Shown: positions 16,851 through 24,431 of the stretch, one piece after another | How the letters are laid out: each line of letters opens with the position of its first letter | How positions within the stretch are numbered: position 1 is the first letter of the stretch | Assembly (NCBI RefSeq): GCF_000720185.1 | Contig: NZ_JOIY01000054.1 | Coordinates: 1-49,371 of the forward strand | Direction: 5' to 3' | Origin: Streptomyces sp. NRRL S-340 | GTDB lineage: Bacteria; Actinomycetota; Actinomycetes; Streptomycetales; Streptomycetaceae | Length of the DNA stretch: 49,371 nt | Program-made: the position numbers and the translations under genes | Notes under the pieces: generated by a model | The model's input: only the letters and a program-made list of their open reading frames with translations | Database searches by the model: none | Told to the model about the DNA's origin: nothing

Positions 16851-16931
16851 ATGAAGCTTCTCTTCGCCGTCCGCAACAAGGTCTCCGCCCGCAAGAGCCT
16901 GAAGAACAGCGCCTGGTACATCTGGTACTGA
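16851..16931 (+). CDS. Atropopeptide (tryptorubin-type) RiPP precursor, core AWYIWY
   Basis: A 26-codon ORF. ATG at 16851 is preceded by AGAGGAAG about 8 bases upstream; the TGA is at 16929-16931. The leader of 20 residues begins MKLLFAVRNK and is basic (Arg/Lys at 8, 10, 15, 16, 19), and the C-terminal six residues are AWYIWY. That is the hexapeptide from which tryptorubin A is built, in which a P450 joins Trp and Tyr side chains by C-C and C-N bonds to give a strained bridged structure. The core is at the extreme C-terminus, so only N-terminal leader removal is needed, and no protease gene is present locally. The P450 gene starts about 150 bases downstream on the same strand. It is too short for routine gene calling and is easily missed. 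Confidence 0.95.
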   Translation: MKLLFAVRNKVSARKSLKNSAWYIWY

Positions 16932-17079
16932 TCCGGCGCCCCAGCCCCCGCCGTACGGCCCCGAGGACATCGTTGTCCGCCGTGTGACCCGCGCCCCGCG
17001 GGCGAGCGCGCACCCGGACACCGGCCTCGCCGTACGGCGGGGGCACCGCCCCGGCTCCCACCGCCCTCCCGGAGAACCC

Positions 17080-18129
17080 ATGCCCCTGTCATCCGTGCCG
17101 CGCACCCGCACCACCGTCCTCGCCCCCCGGCTGGCCGCCCTCCTCGACGACCACCTCGGCCAGGACGTCTTCCGGCTCGAACCCGACACCGTCGGCGTCG
17201 CCGGACACGAGGTCGCGGACCGGATCCTCGCCGCCCGGCGCGCCACGGAGACCGAACGCCCCACGTTCAAACCGCTGCACGGCCGGTCCATCTCCCGCAC
17301 CGAGGCCTCCTCGGTCACCCGGACCATCGGCAGCGACGTACGCGAGGCGCTGAAGAGGCCACTGCCCGAGAACGTGGACCTCTCCGGGTCCTGGCCCCTG
17401 ACCGGGCACATGTTCCTGCGCGACCTGATCCTCGGTCAGGATCCCTACCGGCTGCGCATGCTGATGAGCCGCAACCTCGAACTGACCACGAAACTCACCT
17501 GGTCCGTGATCGCCTTGGGCGCCGCGCTCCCCGGCTGGCCCCGCCCCGGCCGCGGCCGGCTCACCGCACTGGGGGAGCGGGCGGCGAACGCCACCGGCTA
17601 CCAGGAACGCCGGTACGCCATGGGCATGTACCGCAGGGCCGCCGCCCCGGTGTGCTTCACCATCTCCACCCTGGTGGCCAACGCGCTCTGGCTCGGTTCC
17701 CCCTTCGACGAGGGCATGTCCAACCGCAACATCATCCACGAGTCGCTGCGCCTGCTGCCGCCCTCCTGGAACATCCTGCGCAACGCCTCCCCGGAGTACC
17801 CGGCCCTCGACGACAGGATCGGCGCGGGCGACGACGTCCTGCTGCTGCCCCTGCTCTCCCACCGCGACCCGGCGCTGTGGGAGGACCCCGAGGCCTTCCG
17901 CCCGGAGCGCTGGGACACGCTCGACCCCGACGACACCCCCGGCTACCTGCCCTTCGGCCACTCCTCCGAACGCTGCTGGGGACGGCACATGGTCATGCCG
18001 CTCGCCGAACTCCTGCTGGACCTCGTACGGGGCGCCGGCCTCGTGGTCGACCCCGGTCAGCGCACCGGGAACGTGCCGCTGCTCGGGCTGCTGGGCGTGC
18101 AGGACGTGCGCCTCGTCCGACGGGGCTGA
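17080..18129 (+). CDS. Cytochrome P450, atropopeptide cross-linking enzyme
   Basis: A 349-residue protein. ATG at 17080 is chosen over an upstream in-frame ATG because GGAG lies 5 bases before it and the upstream extension is unstructured. The P450 signatures are the K-helix ExxR at E221-R224 (ESLR), the PERW-type motif FRPERWD, and the haem-binding loop FGHSSERCWGRH with Cys299 as the iron ligand. It is shorter than typical bacterial P450s (about 400). The I-helix region (APVCFTISTLVANALWLGS) lacks the usual A-G-x-[DE]-T-T oxygen-activation motif, which fits radical cross-linking of aromatic side chains better than hydroxylation. As the only modifying enzyme next to the precursor it should form all the Trp/Tyr bonds, as reported for atropopeptides. 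Confidence 0.93.
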   Translation: MPLSSVPRTRTTVLAPRLAALLDDHLGQDVFRLEPDTVGVAGHEVADRILAARRATETERPTFKPLHGRSISRTEASSVTRTIGSDVREALKRPLPENVDLSGSWPLTGHMFLRDLILGQDPYRLRMLMSRNLELTTKLTWSVIALGAALPGWPRPGRGRLTALGERAANATGYQERRYAMGMYRRAAAPVCFTISTLVANALWLGSPFDEGMSNRNIIHESLRLLPPSWNILRNASPEYPALDDRIGAGDDVLLLPLLSHRDPALWEDPEAFRPERWDTLDPDDTPGYLPFGHSSERCWGRHMVMPLAELLLDLVRGAGLVVDPGQRTGNVPLLGLLGVQDVRLVRRG

Positions 18130-18147
18130 CGCCGGGCCGCCGCGCGT

Positions 18148-18840
18148 TCACCGGCCGCGCAGCGCGCACAGCACGTCGACGCGGTTCGTCGTCACGGAGT
18201 CGACCCCCAGGGCGAGGAGACGCCGCAGCGAGCGCCGGGTGTCCGGGGTCCACACCGACAGCAGGTGCCCGCCGTGGTGGACCCGGGCCGCCAGGTCCCG
18301 GTCCACCAGGCCGAAACGGTAGTTGAGCCATCGGGGCCGCACCGCCTCCAGCAGCCCGGCCCGCGGCGGCGCGAGCGAGGTCCACGTCAGCGCGATCTCC
18401 GCGGACGGCACCGCCGCCCGCACCGCGAGCATCGCCTCGGCGCCCGCGCAGTAGTAGACACGGTCCTGGGCCCCGCACTCCCGCACCACCCCGGCGATGC
18501 GCCCCACCGCCCGCGGGCCGGGCGCGCCCGGCAGGTCGATCATCACGCGGTGGCCCTCCGTCGCCGCGAGCGCCTCCGCGAGCGTGGGCACCCCGCCGGC
18601 CGTGAGGTCGCGCACCTCCTCGGCGGACAGCGACCGCAGCGTCCGCTCGTGCGCCCACAGCCGCTTCAGCGAGTCGTCGTGCAGCAGCACGGGGATCCCG
18701 TCCCGGGTCAGCCGTACGTCGATCTCGACCGCGTCCGCGCCCCGGTCGAGCGCGGAGCGGAGCGATGCGAGGGTGTTCTCACGGAAGCGGTAGGGGTCGC
18801 CGCGGTGCGCCACGGCCATCACGGTCTGCATGGGCCCCAT
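18148..18840 (-). CDS. Glycerophosphodiester phosphodiesterase family protein
   Basis: A 230-residue TIM-barrel enzyme hydrolysing glycerophosphodiesters from lipid turnover to glycerol-3-phosphate and an alcohol. Family motifs are AHRGDPYRFRENTLAS (catalytic His and metal-binding residues), DAVEIDVRLTRDGIPVLLHD (Glu/Asp metal ligands and second His) and the barrel-closing SVWTPDTRRSLRRLLALGVD and SVTTNRVD. There is no signal peptide, so it is cytoplasmic. Either ATG 18840 or the next ATG at 18831 (MQTVMAVAHRG) could be the start. It converges on the P450 gene with only 18 bases between stops. Confidence 0.9.
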   Translation of the reverse strand: MGPMQTVMAVAHRGDPYRFRENTLASLRSALDRGADAVEIDVRLTRDGIPVLLHDDSLKRLWAHERTLRSLSAEEVRDLTAGGVPTLAEALAATEGHRVMIDLPGAPGPRAVGRIAGVVRECGAQDRVYYCAGAEAMLAVRAAVPSAEIALTWTSLAPPRAGLLEAVRPRWLNYRFGLVDRDLAARVHHGGHLLSVWTPDTRRSLRRLLALGVDSVTTNRVDVLCALRGR

Positions 18841-18892
18841 TGTGTCCCGGACCGCTTCCCGTGCCCCGGGCGCGTCCCGTGCCGCGCCCCGG

Positions 18893-19942
18893 TCAGGGCG
18901 CGAGCCACCGCTCGGTGTAGGCGTCGATCTCGCCGGCGATCCGCGCCTTGCCCGCCTCGTCGAGGAAGGAGGCGTGCACCGCGTTCTTGGCCAGCTCGGC
19001 GATGCCCCGCTCGTCCAGGCCGAGGAGCCGGGCGGCGACGGCGTACTCGCTGTTGAGGTCGGTGCCGAACATCGGCGGGTCGTCGGAGTTGACCGTGACG
19101 AGCACCCCGGCCCGCACGAACTCCCTGATCGGGTGCTCGTCCAGGGTGCGCACGGCCCGGGTGGCGATGTTGGACGTCGGGCACACCTCCAGCGGGATGC
19201 GGTGCTCGGCGAGGTGGGCGAGCAGCTTCGGGTCCTGGGCGGAGCTGGTGCCGTGGCCGATCCGTTCGGCGCGCAGCTCGGTCAGCGCGTCCCACACGGT
19301 CCCGGGTCCTGTGGTCTCCCCGGCGTGCGGGACGGAGTGCAGCCCGGCGGCGATCGCCCGGTCGAAGTACGGCTTGAACTGGGGCCGCGGTACGCCTGTT
19401 TCGGGGCCGCCGAGCCCGAACGAGACCAGCCCCTCGGGGCGCACCCGGTCGTCGGTGGCGAGCCGGACGGTCTCCTCGGCGGACTGCAGCCCGGCCTCGC
19501 CGGGGATGTCGAAGCACCAGCGCAGCACGGTCCCGAAATCGGCCTCGGCCGCCTTGCGGGCGTCCTCGATGGCGTCCATGAACGCCCGCTCGTCGATCCC
19601 GCGCCGGGTGGAGGAGAACGGCGTGATGGTCAGCTCGGCGTAGCGCACCTGCTGGCGGGCCATGTCCCGGGCCACCTCGTACGTCAGCAGACGGACGTCC
19701 TCCGGGGTGCGGACCAGGTCCACGACCGACAGGTACACCTGGATGAAGTGGGCGAAGTCGGTGAACGTGAAGTAGTCGGCCAGCGCCTCGGGGTCCGTGG
19801 GCACCTTCGAGTCGGGGTGGCGGGCGGCCAGTTCGGAGACGATCCGCGGGGAGGCGGAGCCGACGTGGTGCACATGGAGTTCGGCCTTGGGCAGTCCGGC
19901 GATGAAGGCGTGCGGATCGCGGGGTGCGTGCAGGTCGGTCAA
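18893..19942 (-). CDS. Adenosine-deaminase-family enzyme, probably aminodeoxyfutalosine deaminase
   Basis: A 349-residue protein. TTG at 19942 is taken as the start because GGGAGGG lies just upstream; an in-frame GTG 24 bases earlier would fall across that site. Zinc and catalytic residues of the family are present: ELHVHH (His23, His25), VPHAGET, ERIGHGTSS and VNSDDPPMF. The first motif lacks the LDG sequence of classical adenosine deaminases and reads HVHHVGSAS. From memory, a S. avermitilis cog1816 enzyme of this kind (Sav2595, in the equivalent region) was shown to deaminate 6-aminodeoxyfutalosine in futalosine-type menaquinone synthesis, so that is the more likely substrate. Adenosine deaminase is the alternative. 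Confidence 0.85.
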   Translation of the reverse strand: MTDLHAPRDPHAFIAGLPKAELHVHHVGSASPRIVSELAARHPDSKVPTDPEALADYFTFTDFAHFIQVYLSVVDLVRTPEDVRLLTYEVARDMARQQVRYAELTITPFSSTRRGIDERAFMDAIEDARKAAEADFGTVLRWCFDIPGEAGLQSAEETVRLATDDRVRPEGLVSFGLGGPETGVPRPQFKPYFDRAIAAGLHSVPHAGETTGPGTVWDALTELRAERIGHGTSSAQDPKLLAHLAEHRIPLEVCPTSNIATRAVRTLDEHPIREFVRAGVLVTVNSDDPPMFGTDLNSEYAVAARLLGLDERGIAELAKNAVHASFLDEAGKARIAGEIDAYTERWLAP

Positions 19943-20343
19943 GGTGTCCCTCCCCGGGAACGGCACCGCGGGGCCCGGGGGCGCGCGGCGCGGGTGATCG
20001 GCTGATCGGTGAGCACGGCCATCGTAGGCGCAGGCCCGGCGGGGGTGCGGGGGCAGGCGGGGACGTGGGCGGTGGTGGGGGCGCGGTGCGGGTGGGGGCA
20101 TGAGCGGGCGCGGCGGCGGCGGCGGGGGTACGGGGTCGGGCACGTGGTCGGCACACGCGCCGGCGCCGGCGCCGACGCCGGCGTCGGCGTCTACGTCGGC
20201 CTCGGTCCCGGCGTCTGCGCGGGAGCGGGCGCGGCGGCCGGCTCGGCATGTCCGGGGGTGCGGAGCAAGATCCGCCCGGGGCCCGTGGGCGCAGGGGCAG
20301 GCCTTAGCATGTCCTGACGATCGACCGAGGGGGACCGTAGAAC
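19943..20343. repeat. Non-coding stretch with period-6 GC repeat and 18-bp palindrome
   Basis: 401 bases between divergent genes. Around 20160-20200 the sequence is a degenerate GCCGGC/GACGCC hexamer array, containing the perfect palindrome GCCGACGCCGGCGTCGGC at 20171-20188. Frames across it encode only Gly/Ala/Val low complexity and I do not call a gene. GAGGGGGA just before 20344 is the ribosome binding site of the next gene. Confidence 0.6.
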
Positions 20344-21075
20344 ATGACGGACGGAACACGGGCGGGCGGCGACGCCGCTTCCGGCGACAATCCGTGGGCG
20401 CCGCCGGAGAGTGGCCCCTCCTTGGAGAAGCGTCCCCCCGCGCCCGAGCAGCCCCCGGTGCCGTCGCCGTCCGTGCACGACCAGGCCACCATGGCCTCGA
20501 TGCCCGCCCAGCCCCCGGCCCCCGGCTTCCCGCCGCCGGGCCAGGGCATCCCCGCGGACGCCCCGCCCGCCGCACCCCCCGGTGACTTCGCCGTGCCTCC
20601 GCCGCCCGTCGCGCCCACCGGCCCCGGGGTCTCCGCCGACCCCGGCGGTTACGGCTTCCCGGGCGGTCCCGGTCACCCGGGCGCCGGCTACCCCGGCTAC
20701 CCCGGCTACCCGGCCTACGGCTGGCCCGGCATGCTCCCCGCCCCGCGGAACGGCATGGGCACGGCGGCCATGGTGCTGGGCATCCTGTCCTGCTGCCTGT
20801 TCTGCCTGTACGGCGTGGTCTCGGTGGTGCTCGGCATCCTCGCGGTGGTCTTCGGCATCAAGGGGCGCCGGCGGGCCGAGCAGGGCCAGGCCGACAACCG
20901 CGGCCAGGCACAGGCCGGTTTCGTCACCGGCGTCATCGGGATCGTCCTGGGCGTCGCGATGATCGTCGTGTGGATCGTGCTGATCACGACGGCCGTCCAC
21001 GAGTCCCACACCACGGACCCGTACTACTACGACGGCGCCGCGCGTCCGTCCGCGACGGTCCTCGCCGACCACTGA
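20344..21075 (+). CDS. DUF4190 membrane protein (first of a tandem pair)
   Basis: A 243-residue protein. Residues 1 to about 135 are Pro/Gly/Ala-rich and disordered, with GYPGYPGYPAYGWPG-type repeats. The DUF4190 module follows: MGTAAMVLGILSCCLFCLYGVVSVVLGILAVVFGIKGRRR, then a short basic loop and a second hydrophobic segment (FVTGVIGIVLGVAMIVVWIVLI). The tail EST.HTTDPYYYDG is probably outside. ATG 20344 is preceded by GAGGGGGA. The biochemical role of DUF4190 proteins is not known to me. It is paralogous to the next gene. Confidence 0.88.
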   Translation: MTDGTRAGGDAASGDNPWAPPESGPSLEKRPPAPEQPPVPSPSVHDQATMASMPAQPPAPGFPPPGQGIPADAPPAAPPGDFAVPPPPVAPTGPGVSADPGGYGFPGGPGHPGAGYPGYPGYPAYGWPGMLPAPRNGMGTAAMVLGILSCCLFCLYGVVSVVLGILAVVFGIKGRRRAEQGQADNRGQAQAGFVTGVIGIVLGVAMIVVWIVLITTAVHESHTTDPYYYDGAARPSATVLADH

Positions 21076-21200
21076 CCACTGACCGCAGGCCGCAGGCCGC
21101 AGGCCACTGACCGCAGACCCGCAGGTCACTGACGGCTGACCGCAGGCCGTCGGCCGATGACCGCTGAGACCGGTGGCCGGACCCGGCCGCCCGCGTACGG
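21076..21200. repeat. Short imperfect repeats between the DUF4190 genes
   Basis: After the stop the DNA runs through many variants of CACTGACCGCAGGCC and GCAGGCC (about 21070-21160). No gene is seen. The rest, to 21403, is GC-rich without clear structure apart from the next ribosome binding site (GGAGGGG at 21387-21393). Confidence 0.6.
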
Positions 21201-21403
21201 CGGCCCCGGCCGTCCGCAGGACGACGGTTCCCGCCCCCGTGCACCGCGCCGAAGACGCCGGTGCCCCGCGTCCGGTCACCGCGCCCGCGACGAAGGCCGG
21301 CCGTCCCCGCCCACTGCCCGGCAGGCGGCGCCGACCGACCCCGACCGGCGCGCCGAGCAGGGCATTACGATGCCTTGACTGTCAACGGAGGGGAAACCAC
21401 ACC

Positions 21404-21862
21404 ATGTCCAACACCCAGCCCGCACCCGACGGCTTCGGACCGCCGTCCCAGCCGCCGCAGCAGCCCGCGCCGGGCTACGGCTACCCGCAGTCCAACCCCA
21501 ACTACGGTTACCCGCAGGCCGGTCCCTCCTACCCGGCCGCGCCGCCCGTGGGCTACCCGCAGGCACCCGGGTACGGCATGCCCATGCAACCGAGCAACGG
21601 CATGGGCACCACCGGACTGGTGCTGGGCATCATCGGCGTCGTCTGCAGCCTGACCTTCTTCCTGTGGTTCTTCGGGATCATCCTCGGCATCCTCGGGATC
21701 ATCTTCGGCGCCATCGGGCGGGGCAAGGCCAACCGCGGGGAGGCCACCAACAAGGGCGCCGCGACCGGCGGCCTGGTCTGCGGCATCATCGCCACGGTGG
21801 TCCTGCCGCTGCTGGGCATCCTGGTGTTCGCCAGCATCATGGGCAGCGCCAGTACGTTCTGA
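21404..21862 (+). CDS. DUF4190 membrane protein (second of a tandem pair)
   Basis: A 152-residue protein. ATG at 21404 follows GGAGGGG at a good distance; the longer open frame upstream is not supported. The N-terminal ~65 residues are a Pro/Gln/Tyr-rich arm with repeated GYGYPQ and NYGYPQ-like units. The DUF4190 core is MGTTGLVLGIIGVVCSLTFF...IILGILGIIFGAIGRGKANRGEA, followed by a second membrane segment GLVCGIIATVVLPLLGILVFA. It shares layout and the 'N-G-M-G-T' entry to the first helix with its upstream neighbour, indicating duplication. Confidence 0.88.
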   Translation: MSNTQPAPDGFGPPSQPPQQPAPGYGYPQSNPNYGYPQAGPSYPAAPPVGYPQAPGYGMPMQPSNGMGTTGLVLGIIGVVCSLTFFLWFFGIILGILGIIFGAIGRGKANRGEATNKGAATGGLVCGIIATVVLPLLGILVFASIMGSASTF

Positions 21863-21875
21863 GGACCCGCACGGC

Positions 21876-21922
21876 GGGGCCGGCCGTGGCGGGCAGTGCC
21901 CGCCCCCCCACCGGCCGGCCCT
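21876..21922 (+). terminator. Two-part GC-rich hairpin after the DUF4190 gene
   Basis: Outer stem GGGCCGGCC (21877-21885) pairs with 21913-21921. Inner stem GGCGGGC (21888-21894) pairs with GCCCGCC (21898-21904). It starts 14 bases after the stop and there is no U-tract. Confidence 0.75.
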
Positions 21923-22076
21923 CGCCACGGCCGCACCACCGAGACCATGCGCGCGCATGCCCGTTCTCCGCGCGGAGACCGCGGTGCGCGCGGGCACGCC
22001 GGCCCCGCCCCCAACGGCGCCTCGCGCGGCCCCTGCGCAGCCACCCGCGGCTCCCACGCCGCGCCTCGCGCAGCCC

Positions 22077-22637
22077 CTACGCAGCCTCCCGCAGCCGCTC
22101 CCGGGCCGCCATCAGCGCGAAGCCCAGCAGGTTCGGCCCGTGCCAGCGCTCCGGGTCCGACGCCGCCTCGTCGTCGGCGGCCAGGCCGATGCCCCAGACG
22201 CGGTCCACCGGGGAAGCCTCCACCAGAACCCGGTCGCCGGTGGCGAGCAGGAACTCCCGCAGTCCGGGGTGGGCGGCGAACTTGTGGACGCTGCCCTCCA
22301 CCACGATCCCGAAGCGCTCGCGCGCCCACGTGGCGTCGTCGAAACCGCGCACCAGCCGCCCGGCCTTCTTCGCCTGCGCCGGATGCGGCGCGGCCAGCGC
22401 CCGCCGCTCCGCCTCCGCGTCGCCGAACAGCCGCGCCTTGCCCGCCATCATCCAGTGCTCGGCGGTCGCGTACGTCACGCCGTCCACGGTGAACGGCGAC
22501 GGCCACCACTGGCTCAGGCAGCCCGCGCCCACCTGGCCGTCCGGCCGCGGCCGGTGCCCCCAGAAGCACAGGTACTTGATCCTCGTCCCCGCGCGGACCT
22601 CCCTGATCAGGGACTCCCGTGAATCGATCTTCCCCAT
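22077..22637 (-). CDS. NADAR-family (YbiA-like) protein
   Basis: A 186-residue protein. NADAR motifs are LCFWGHR, LSQWWPSPFTVDGVTYATAE, HWMMAGKARLFGD, and near the end RVWGIGLAADD and GPNLLGFALMAARERL. Related enzymes hydrolyse N-glycosidic bonds, either of early riboflavin-pathway intermediates (a damage-control role) or of ADP-ribosylated substrates. No toxin partner or riboflavin gene is adjacent, so the housekeeping role is more likely (inference). ATG 22637 is used; a GTG at 22667 is possible. It is transcribed away from the polyamine operon. Confidence 0.9.
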   Translation of the reverse strand: MGKIDSRESLIREVRAGTRIKYLCFWGHRPRPDGQVGAGCLSQWWPSPFTVDGVTYATAEHWMMAGKARLFGDAEAERRALAAPHPAQAKKAGRLVRGFDDATWARERFGIVVEGSVHKFAAHPGLREFLLATGDRVLVEASPVDRVWGIGLAADDEAASDPERWHGPNLLGFALMAARERLREAA

Positions 22638-22844
22638 GCACGCGAGTGTGGCACGCACCACTGACACTCCGTCCCGCCTTTTCCGTGCCGACTCGACACC
22701 TGGTCGACAGATTCCGTCGCGTAACCAAAAGGCAACAACGGAATCACTTGTTGGTGCCCCTGTGCTCTGTCAGGATCGGCACTCAATTCGAGCCGGAGCT
22801 ACGCCACCGGCCCCTGAACGGGGGTGGGGGCGGAGGAGAGCGAC
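22638..22844. promoter_or_regulatory. Divergent promoter region of the polyamine operon with inverted repeat
   Basis: 207 bases that are relatively AT-richer around 22725-22755. CAACAA (22733-22738) and TTGTTG (22748-22753) form an inverted repeat with a 9-base spacer, flanked by GGCA and TGCC-like extensions. It is a candidate operator for the downstream operon. GGAGGAGAG at 22832-22840 is the ribosome binding site of the dehydrogenase gene. Confidence 0.55.
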
Positions 22845-24380
22845 ATGCACAAGCCGGACACCGCCACCCCGGAACGATTCCCCGCCCGGGACCGTTTCGC
22901 CCGCGGCGCGCAGTTCATCGCCGGACGTCTCGGCAAGGGCACCTCGGGCGGGACGCACGCCGTGGTCGACCCGGCCACCGGCGAGGAGGTCCTCAGCTAC
23001 GAGCCGGCCGGTGCGGACGACGTCGACGCCGCGGTCGCCGCCGCGCGCGCCGCGTTCCCCGGCTGGGCGGGCGCCACTCCGGGCGAGCGGTCGGACGCGC
23101 TGCACCGCTTCGCGGCCGTGCTCGCCGAGCGCGCCGAGGACTTCGCCCGCGCGGAGTCCCTGCAGTGTGGCAAGCCGCTCAAGCTGACCCGCGAGTTCGA
23201 CGTGCCGGGCACGATCGACAACACCGCGTTCTTCGCCGGCGCCGCCCGCCACCTCCAGGGCCAGGCCGCCGCCGAGTACTCCGGCGACCACACCTCCTAC
23301 GTGCGCCGTGAGCCCATCGGCGTCATCGGCTCCATCGCGCCCTGGAACTACCCACTCCAGATGGCCGCCTGGAAGATCCTCCCGGCGGTCGCCGCGGGCA
23401 ACACCATCGTCCTGAAGCCCGCCGAGCTGACCCCGCTCACCTCCCTGATGTTCGCCCAGGCGGCCACCGACGCGGGGATCCCGGACGGCGTGATCAACGT
23501 CGTCACCGGCACCGGCCGGGAGGCCGGCGAGCACCTGGTCGCCCATCCCGACGTGGCGATGACGTCCTTCACCGGCTCCACGGGCGTCGGCAAGCGGGTC
23601 GCCGAGATCGCCACCGCCACCGTCAAGCGCCTCCACCTGGAGCTGGGCGGCAAGGCACCCTTCGTCGTCTTCGACGACGCCGACCTGGACGCGGCGGTCA
23701 ACGGCGCGGTCGCGGGCGCGCTCATCAACACCGGCCAGGACTGCACGGCCGCCACCCGCGCGTACGTGCAGCGCCCCCTGTACGAGGAGTTCGTGGCGCG
23801 GACCGCGGCCCTGATGGGGAGCGTGCGGCTCGGCGACCCGTTCGCCGCCGGCACCGACCTCGGCCCGCTGGTCTCGCACGCCCAGCGCGACCGCGTCGCC
23901 GGCTTCGTCGAGCGGGCGCGTGGCTACGCGCGCGTGGTCACCGGCGGAGAGGCACCGCAGGGCGACCTGAAGAGCGGCGCCTACTACCGGCCCACCCTGG
24001 TCGCGGACGCCCCGCAGGACAGCGAGATCGTCCAGTCGGAGATCTTCGGCCCCGTCCTGGTCGTCCTGCCCTTCGACAGCGACGACGAGGGGATCGCGCT
24101 GGCCAACGACACGCCCTACGGCCTGGCCGCCTCCGCCTGGAGCCGGGACGTCTACCGGGCGAACCGGGCCACCCGCGAGATCAAGGCGGGTTGCGTGTGG
24201 GTCAACGACCACATCCCGATCATCAGCGAGATGCCGCACGGCGGCTACAAGTCCTCCGGCTTCGGCAAGGACATGTCCGCGTACTCGTTCGAGGAGTACA
24301 CCCAGGTCAAGCACGTCATGTTCGACAACACCGCGGTGGTCCGCAAGGACTGGCACCGCACGATCTTCGGAGACCGATAG
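22845..24380 (+). CDS. Gamma-aminobutyraldehyde dehydrogenase-type ALDH
   Basis: A 511-residue NAD-dependent aldehyde dehydrogenase. ATG 22845 follows GGAGGAGAG. Motifs are IAPWNYPLQMAAWKILPA, KPAELTPLTS, FTGSTGVGKRV, LELGGKAPFVVFDDAD (catalytic base Glu) and NTGQDCTAATR with nucleophile Cys300; SEIFGPVLVV is near the end. The closest known types act on 4-aminobutyraldehyde or betaine aldehyde. The downstream polyamine transporter and amine oxidase point to aminobutyraldehyde from putrescine, giving GABA. It is the first gene of a tight operon with potD-A-B-C and the FAD oxidase. Confidence 0.9.
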   Translation: MHKPDTATPERFPARDRFARGAQFIAGRLGKGTSGGTHAVVDPATGEEVLSYEPAGADDVDAAVAAARAAFPGWAGATPGERSDALHRFAAVLAERAEDFARAESLQCGKPLKLTREFDVPGTIDNTAFFAGAARHLQGQAAAEYSGDHTSYVRREPIGVIGSIAPWNYPLQMAAWKILPAVAAGNTIVLKPAELTPLTSLMFAQAATDAGIPDGVINVVTGTGREAGEHLVAHPDVAMTSFTGSTGVGKRVAEIATATVKRLHLELGGKAPFVVFDDADLDAAVNGAVAGALINTGQDCTAATRAYVQRPLYEEFVARTAALMGSVRLGDPFAAGTDLGPLVSHAQRDRVAGFVERARGYARVVTGGEAPQGDLKSGAYYRPTLVADAPQDSEIVQSEIFGPVLVVLPFDSDDEGIALANDTPYGLAASAWSRDVYRANRATREIKAGCVWVNDHIPIISEMPHGGYKSSGFGKDMSAYSFEEYTQVKHVMFDNTAVVRKDWHRTIFGDR

Positions 24381-24431
24381 CCGAACTCCGGCCCGCGCCC
24401 GGCCGGACCCTCCCGAAAGGGCACCACGCGC

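Noticed and set aside
20009..20317. 102-codon plus frame encoding Gly/Ala/Val low complexity
   Set aside because: Its repetitive protein mirrors the DNA hexamer array; there is no recognisable domain and no ribosome binding site.
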